Of a stretch of 64,000 nucleotides of DNA, positions 60,323-64,000 are shown piece by piece. How positions within the stretch are numbered: position 1 is the stretch's first letter; each line of letters starts with the position of its first letter. The stretch covers positions 3,410,001 to 3,474,000 of the forward strand of contig NZ_CP016379.1 of NCBI RefSeq assembly GCF_003991135.1, given 5' to 3'. Position numbers and translations under genes: made by a program. The notes beneath the pieces are model-generated. The model did not search any database and was not told the DNA's origin. It saw nothing but the letters and a program-made list of their open reading frames with translations. The DNA comes from Anoxybacter fermentans (GTDB lineage: Bacteria > Bacillota > Halanaerobiia > DY22613).

Positions 60323-60399
60323 TTTGATTGAAAACTTGTCGAGATGGTTTAACTAAAAATTTCTATATTGTTCAATATTAGCCTTTTACAGTTTGATTG
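60323..60399. repeat. Right half of a degenerate palindromic repeat
   Basis: GATTGAAAACTTGTCGAGATGG ... AAAAATTTCTATATTGTTCA...TTAGCCTTTTACAGTTTGATTG corresponds to the right arm of the main repeat family; the left half is missing. It lies upstream of cas6. Confidence 0.7.
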
Positions 60400-60493
60400 T
60401 ACGTATAAAATAATTATTAAATAAAAATTGACAAAAAACCATTTATAGTATATTCGTATTTAAGAAGTATAATATGATAAGGAGGAAATGATA

Positions 60494-61264
60494 TTGCGAG
60501 TGATTTTTGAATTTGTTTCTGAAAATAAATTAGTTTTGCCTATTCATTATAATCATATTCTTCAGGGTTTAATTTATCATTCCTTTTCTGATAGAACTCT
60601 GGCTGATTTTTTACACAATAATGGTTATCAATTGAATAAACGAAAATTTAAGCTATTTTCTTTTTCTCGTTTAATGGGAGATTTTATTATTGATAATCAA
60701 AATAAACAAATTATTTTTGAATCACCTGTGAAGTTTGTTGTCACATCTGTAAAACCTGTAATCATACAGGATATTACTTCAAATATAATTAAAAACAATT
60801 ATGTCCGTATTGGAAAAGAACATTTGTTTTTAAAAGAAGTCAAATTTGAATCTTTTAATGTTGAGAGTAACAAAATGTATATTAAAATGTTATCACCTGT
60901 AGTTACTTATAAGACTTATGAAGCCAATGGAAGCAAAAAAACCCATTATTATTCTCCCTGGGAACCGGAATTTGAAGAACAAATTAAAAATAATCTTTTG
61001 AAAAAATATGAGTTAGTAGAGGGTAAGAAACCAGATAATTTGGAATTTAGTATCAAGCCACTATTTAAAAAAGAAACTGCTAAACCAAATATAATTTTAT
61101 ATCGCGATTTTGTTATTAAAGGTTGGTCAGGAATTTTTGAACTCTCTGGAGACCTTAAACTATTAAAAATTGCATATGACATTGGTATTGGAGCCAAAAA
61201 TTCACTTGGTTTTGGGTGTTTTGAAATTCTTACTAGTAAGTCATCTAAAAATTCTCGAAGATAA
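60494..61264 (+). CDS. cas6: CRISPR-associated endoribonuclease Cas6 (orphan)
   Basis: A 256-aa RAMP-type protein. The C-terminal glycine-rich loop IGIGAKNSLGFGCFEIL (about residues 232-248) is the Cas6 hallmark, and the N-terminal RVIFEFVSENKLVLPIHYNHILQGLIYHSF matches the first ferredoxin-like fold, with His near 17-18 and 25-30 as candidate catalytic residues. Cas6 cuts the CRISPR precursor RNA within each repeat. No array or other cas gene lies within at least 3.5 kb to the right or anywhere else in the window, so it is an orphan or acts in trans. The AAGGAGG site favours TTG 60494 over ATG 60488. Confidence 0.88.
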   Translation: MRVIFEFVSENKLVLPIHYNHILQGLIYHSFSDRTLADFLHNNGYQLNKRKFKLFSFSRLMGDFIIDNQNKQIIFESPVKFVVTSVKPVIIQDITSNIIKNNYVRIGKEHLFLKEVKFESFNVESNKMYIKMLSPVVTYKTYEANGSKKTHYYSPWEPEFEEQIKNNLLKKYELVEGKKPDNLEFSIKPLFKKETAKPNIILYRDFVIKGWSGIFELSGDLKLLKIAYDIGIGAKNSLGFGCFEILTSKSSKNSRR

Positions 61265-61448
61265 AATAGATATTGTAGAGCTTATTTAGTTACAAAAGAA
61301 GATAATACCCTTAACAGGAGGCTATATAGCATGCATTACTACCTGAAAAGTACTGTTTGTTTTTGCTAAAAAATACATTTTACATTCATCAAAAATAGTG
61401 ATAGCATAAACTATAGGGGAAGTATAAATAAAGGAGTTGTTGTAGATA

Positions 61449-61940
61449 ATGAAGCAATTACTTAAGAAAGTGACGACAGTACTGGTACTGATAGTAGTCA
61501 TACTCTTCCTGGCTGCCTGTGGAGAAAGAATGAATCCTGAAGAGATTGAGAAGATGAAGATTGAGCAGACTATCGGAAATTATCTGGATGGTTACGCAAA
61601 AAATAATTCTACTCAGATTATTGAAACTCTTTATCTTGAGGAGAGTAAAAAGGAAGATTTACAGATCATATTAGATCAGTTTTTACAGGTTTTTCATAGG
61701 AATCCCTATACTTTTAAAATCTCTTATCAGATTGAAGACAATCTGATAGAAGGTGATTTTGCTGTTATTGATTTATCTGCGGTTTTGCGAATTTATGATG
61801 AAGAGGATATTGAACTCTTTTCGGTTCGTCTTTTCAAAGATAAAGAACTTATCCTGGTTAAAGATTCAGATGGAGAATGGAAGATTGATGTAAAACAATT
61901 TATCCCTGAAGAACTTTTGAAATTGGATTTTATCTTTTAA
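61449..61940 (+). CDS. Hypothetical lipoprotein
   Basis: A 163-aa secreted lipoprotein: positively charged start, hydrophobic stretch VTTVLVLIVVILF and lipobox LAAC with Cys24. The mature part (residues 30-163) has an alpha+beta layout like a nuclear-transport-factor-2/SnoaL-type domain (IGNYLDGYAKNNSTQIIETLY, DGEWKIDVKQFIP), but I cannot name the family. AAAGGAG precedes ATG 61449. It is monocistronic with a good terminator. A role as envelope binding or accessory protein is a guess. Confidence 0.75.
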   Translation: MKQLLKKVTTVLVLIVVILFLAACGERMNPEEIEKMKIEQTIGNYLDGYAKNNSTQIIETLYLEESKKEDLQIILDQFLQVFHRNPYTFKISYQIEDNLIEGDFAVIDLSAVLRIYDEEDIELFSVRLFKDKELILVKDSDGEWKIDVKQFIPEELLKLDFIF

Positions 61941-61945
61941 GAACT

Positions 61946-61985
61946 AATCCCCACACTTTAAAAACGGGTGGGGATTTTATTTATT
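61946..61985 (+). terminator. Intrinsic terminator after the lipoprotein gene
   Basis: Perfect 9-bp stem AATCCCCAC/GTGGGGATT (61946-61954, 61968-61976) followed by TTATTTATTT. Confidence 0.85.
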
Positions 61986-61988
61986 TAA

Positions 61989-62043
61989 ATTGTTAACCTC
62001 AATAATAGAAAGGTTGACAATCTAGCTTCTTCTATGGTATTAT
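61989..62043 (+). promoter_or_regulatory. BirA operator overlapping the birA-bioY promoter
   Basis: ATTGTTAACC (61989-61998) and GGTTGACAAT (62012-62021) form an inverted repeat with a 13-base spacer, matching the BirA biotin operator. The right half contains the -35 TTGACA (62014-62019); the -10 is TATTAT (62038-62043). Biotin-loaded BirA should repress its own gene and the bioY transporter. Confidence 0.85.
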
Positions 62044-62075
62044 TTTGCTAGATGTTATAAAAGGAGGTGGACGGG

Positions 62076-63050
62076 ATGTCAGAATCGCTGCGCCAGACCA
62101 TTCTTAAGCTGTTATCTGAGCAGGATACATATATATCAGGGCAGGAACTATCAGAAAGATTGGGAGTTTCCCGAACTGCCATTTGGAAGCATATCAGTGC
62201 CCTTAAAGAAAAAGGGTATGAGATTGAATCTATACCCAATAAAGGGTATCGGTTATTAAATACCCCGAATAGATTGATTCCTGAAGAAATTTTGAGAAAT
62301 TTAAAAACTACTACTTTGGGAAAAAAGATTGTATTTTTTGAAGAGATTGATTCTACTAATACTCAGGCCAAAGAATCTGCCTTAGATTATCCTGAAGGAA
62401 CCATCTTTTTAGCTGAAGCCCAGACTAAGGGTCGGGGCCGACTTGGGCGTAGCTGGAGTTCAATACCAGGAAAGGGTATCTGGTGTTCGGTACTGTTAAA
62501 ACCATCTCTTGACCCAACCTTTGCCGGTCAATTTCCACTGCTTACAGCTGTTGCTATTGCTGAAACGTTCCATAATCTAGGAGTAGATGCAAAGATCAAA
62601 TGGCCCAATGATCTTTTGGTGGATGGAAAAAAAATTTGCGGTATTTTAACGGAAATGGGGGCAGAATTGGACAGGATAAATTATCTGGTTATCGGCTTTG
62701 GGATAAATGTCAAACATAAGCTTGAAGACTTTCCGAAAGAGATTCGAACTATTGCTACATCGTTGGAAATGGTACTTAAAAAGGAAGTTGATCGGGTTCA
62801 ATTGCTTTGCGATATCCTTTTAAAATTGGAAAAATACTATTTCCAACTCTTAAAAGAAGGGTTTGAGCCAATTCGAAAGCTATGGAAAGAATATACCTGC
62901 ACTCTAGGTCACGAGGTTAAAATTTCACGTTTTAACGAACTTCCCCTTTTTGGAAAAGCCCTTGATTTAAATCCGGATGGTTCTTTGCTTTTTGAGTTAC
63001 CTGATGGTCAGATAATCAATGTTCATTCAGGAGAAATAGGACTTCAATAA
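62076..63050 (+). CDS. birA: Bifunctional biotin ligase / biotin operon repressor
   Basis: Activates biotin to biotinyl-AMP, attaches it to biotin carboxyl carrier protein (part of the same acetyl-CoA carboxylase as AccA/AccD), and represses biotin genes. The 324-aa protein has an N-terminal winged helix (residues 1-60, LSERLGVSRTAIWKHISALKEKGYEI), a ligase core with KGRGRLGRSW near 117, IKWPNDLLVDGKKICGILTE near 177, and a C-terminal SH3-like domain. The AAAGGAGGTGG site fits ATG 62076 better than GTG 62067. A BirA operator lies upstream. Confidence 0.96.
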   Translation: MSESLRQTILKLLSEQDTYISGQELSERLGVSRTAIWKHISALKEKGYEIESIPNKGYRLLNTPNRLIPEEILRNLKTTTLGKKIVFFEEIDSTNTQAKESALDYPEGTIFLAEAQTKGRGRLGRSWSSIPGKGIWCSVLLKPSLDPTFAGQFPLLTAVAIAETFHNLGVDAKIKWPNDLLVDGKKICGILTEMGAELDRINYLVIGFGINVKHKLEDFPKEIRTIATSLEMVLKKEVDRVQLLCDILLKLEKYYFQLLKEGFEPIRKLWKEYTCTLGHEVKISRFNELPLFGKALDLNPDGSLLFELPDGQIINVHSGEIGLQ

Positions 63051-63070
63051 AACAAAGGAGGAATCTTAAA

Positions 63071-63610
63071 ATGAAAACAAAACAAATTATTTTAACAGGC
63101 TTATTTGCTGCATTAACTGCAGTAGGTGCAATGATTACAATTCCATTGCCTTTTAGCCCAGTACCTATAACTTTGCAAATTCTCTTTACCTTGCTTGCTG
63201 GAATTATTCTAGGTAGCCGTTATGGTGCTTTAAGTCAGCTTATCTATTTGTTTTTGGGTGGAATCGGTCTTCCTGTTTTTGCTGGAGGTAGTGGAGGATT
63301 TCAGGCTCTTGTAGGTCCAACGGCAGGATATCTCTGGGGTTTTGTTTTGGCTGCCTTTGTAGTAGGATTGATTGCCGAACACCGTTCTTCTTTAAAAACT
63401 GATATTTTTGCCATGTTGATCGGTATAATTCTCATTTATTTGCCCGGAATGATGGGGTTACATTGGATTGCAGGATTATCTTTTTCCAAGGCATTTGCCC
63501 TGGGTGTGTTACCTTTTATCCCGGGTGATCTTACAAAAGTATTATTAGCTGCTTTGATTAAAAGGCAACTTAGCAGTAGAGTTCCTTTTATTTTTGGTGA
63601 AGAAGGTTAA
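63071..63610 (+). CDS. bioY: Biotin transporter BioY (ECF substrate-binding component)
   Basis: A 179-aa membrane protein with six hydrophobic helices. Family motifs include ITIPLPFSPVPITLQILFTLLAG near residue 22, GGIGLPVFAGGSGGFQALVGPTAGYLWGF near 75, and FIPGDLTKVLLAALI near the end. It binds biotin and works with an ECF energising module encoded elsewhere. AAAGGAGG precedes ATG 63071, 20 bases after birA, so both are in one BirA-regulated operon. No biotin synthesis genes are seen here, suggesting biotin uptake. Confidence 0.95.
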   Translation: MKTKQIILTGLFAALTAVGAMITIPLPFSPVPITLQILFTLLAGIILGSRYGALSQLIYLFLGGIGLPVFAGGSGGFQALVGPTAGYLWGFVLAAFVVGLIAEHRSSLKTDIFAMLIGIILIYLPGMMGLHWIAGLSFSKAFALGVLPFIPGDLTKVLLAALIKRQLSSRVPFIFGEEG

Positions 63611-63678
63611 AGATTGATTTTTAAATCCAATTCTGTTAAAATAGTTCTGGCAATTGGAAATTGAAGGAGTGAATCAGG

Positions 63679-64000
63679 ATGGTTTTAGTGATTGATGTAG
63701 GGAATACTAATACTGTATTGGGGGTATATCGTGGAGATGAGTTAATTGCCTATTGGCGTGTAGCCAGTGACCGTCAAAAAACCAGTGATGAATATGGAAT
63801 TCTCTTTTATAGTTTACTTTCACATAAGGGAATTAATACCAAAGATATCCGGAGGATTATCATATCAAGCGTTGTACCCCCATTGGTGACAACTTTAGAA
63901 AAGGTCTGCCAGAACTATTTTAACATTCAGCCCCATGTGGTTGGCCCTGGTACCAAAACCGGAATGAATATTAAAATGGACAATCCTAAAGAAGTAGGGG
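63679..64000 (+). CDS. coaX: Type III pantothenate kinase, 5' part
   Basis: Phosphorylates pantothenate, the first step of coenzyme A synthesis, using the product of the panBCD genes in this window. The 107 codons visible begin MVLVIDVGNTNTVLGVY, the DxGNT phosphate motif of CoaX, and include WRVASDRQKTSDEYG and ISSVVPP, as in the family. The gene runs off the right edge. GAAGGAG is the ribosome site. It follows bioY by about 70 bases. CoaX needs a monovalent cation and is not feedback-inhibited by CoA, unlike CoaA; this is family knowledge. Confidence 0.95.
   Translation, partial: MVLVIDVGNTNTVLGVYRGDELIAYWRVASDRQKTSDEYGILFYSLLSHKGINTKDIRRIIISSVVPPLVTTLEKVCQNYFNIQPHVVGPGTKTGMNIKMDNPKEVG

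Overview
The window is AT-rich (Firmicutes-like) chromosomal DNA from an anaerobic bacterium. Four things point to a diderm, spore-lineage Clostridia/Halanaerobiales-type organism: a complete selenium-dependent D-proline reductase (prd) operon with two in-frame UGA selenocysteine codons, an H-type small acid-soluble spore protein, a TolC-like outer-membrane efflux remnant, and T-box, cobalamin and other Firmicute-style RNA leaders. The taxonomic statement is inference; no rRNA or tRNA gene was seen in the window.

Layout. 0-5 kb: end of accD, then accA, pfkA and pyk (fatty-acid carboxylase and glycolysis), and fxsA. 5-9 kb: an unknown protein, a TPR protein, sspH and an M23 peptidase, separated by long palindromic repeats. 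9-12 kb: an unusual ArsR-DUF2087-M28 aminopeptidase fusion. 12-22 kb: the prd locus, comprising the sigma-54 activator PrdR, a sigma-54 promoter, prdC (Sec), prdA, a small prd-associated protein, prdB (Sec), prdD, prdE, prdF and a TSUP permease, followed by a HutP-family RNA-binding protein. 22-29 kb: T-box-controlled ileS, an intact ISL3 element and a Rex-site-bearing iron alcohol dehydrogenase. 29-36 kb: an ABC-2 exporter, then a cobalamin riboswitch with cobU-cobS-cobC and cobT. 36-46 kb: a putative zinc peptidase, a PhoB/PhoR-like pair behind a Pho-box-like site, mgtE behind an attenuator leader, a GNAT enzyme, lysA, a GrpB-family protein and a dimethylargininase-like enzyme. 46-53 kb: panG-panB-panC-panD behind a structured leader, then nadA-nadB-nadC. 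53-60 kb: a decaying accessory island with a single-domain PLD protein, two duplicated CPBP proteases, a Cys/Asp-rich peptide gene, a shattered tolC, a broken IS1595 and an IS21 remnant. 60-64 kb: an orphan cas6, a lipoprotein, and birA-bioY-coaX behind a BirA operator.

Two things stand out. First, about 17 copies of a roughly 120-220 bp inverted-repeat element fill most intergenic gaps. They share termini close to GATTAAACTGCAAAAAGCTA and an outer stem with two apical hairpins. Several copies have 7-bp target duplications, and one interrupts the tolC remnant so cleanly that removing it restores the reading frame, which is direct evidence that the family is or was mobile. Second, in the 55-60 kb island a peptide gene encodes six evenly spaced cysteines in an aspartate-rich repeat. 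It sits just upstream of a CPBP protease within a partly duplicated cassette (peptide, CPBP protease, TolC-like protein). This looks like a decaying secreted-peptide system that I cannot match to a known family.
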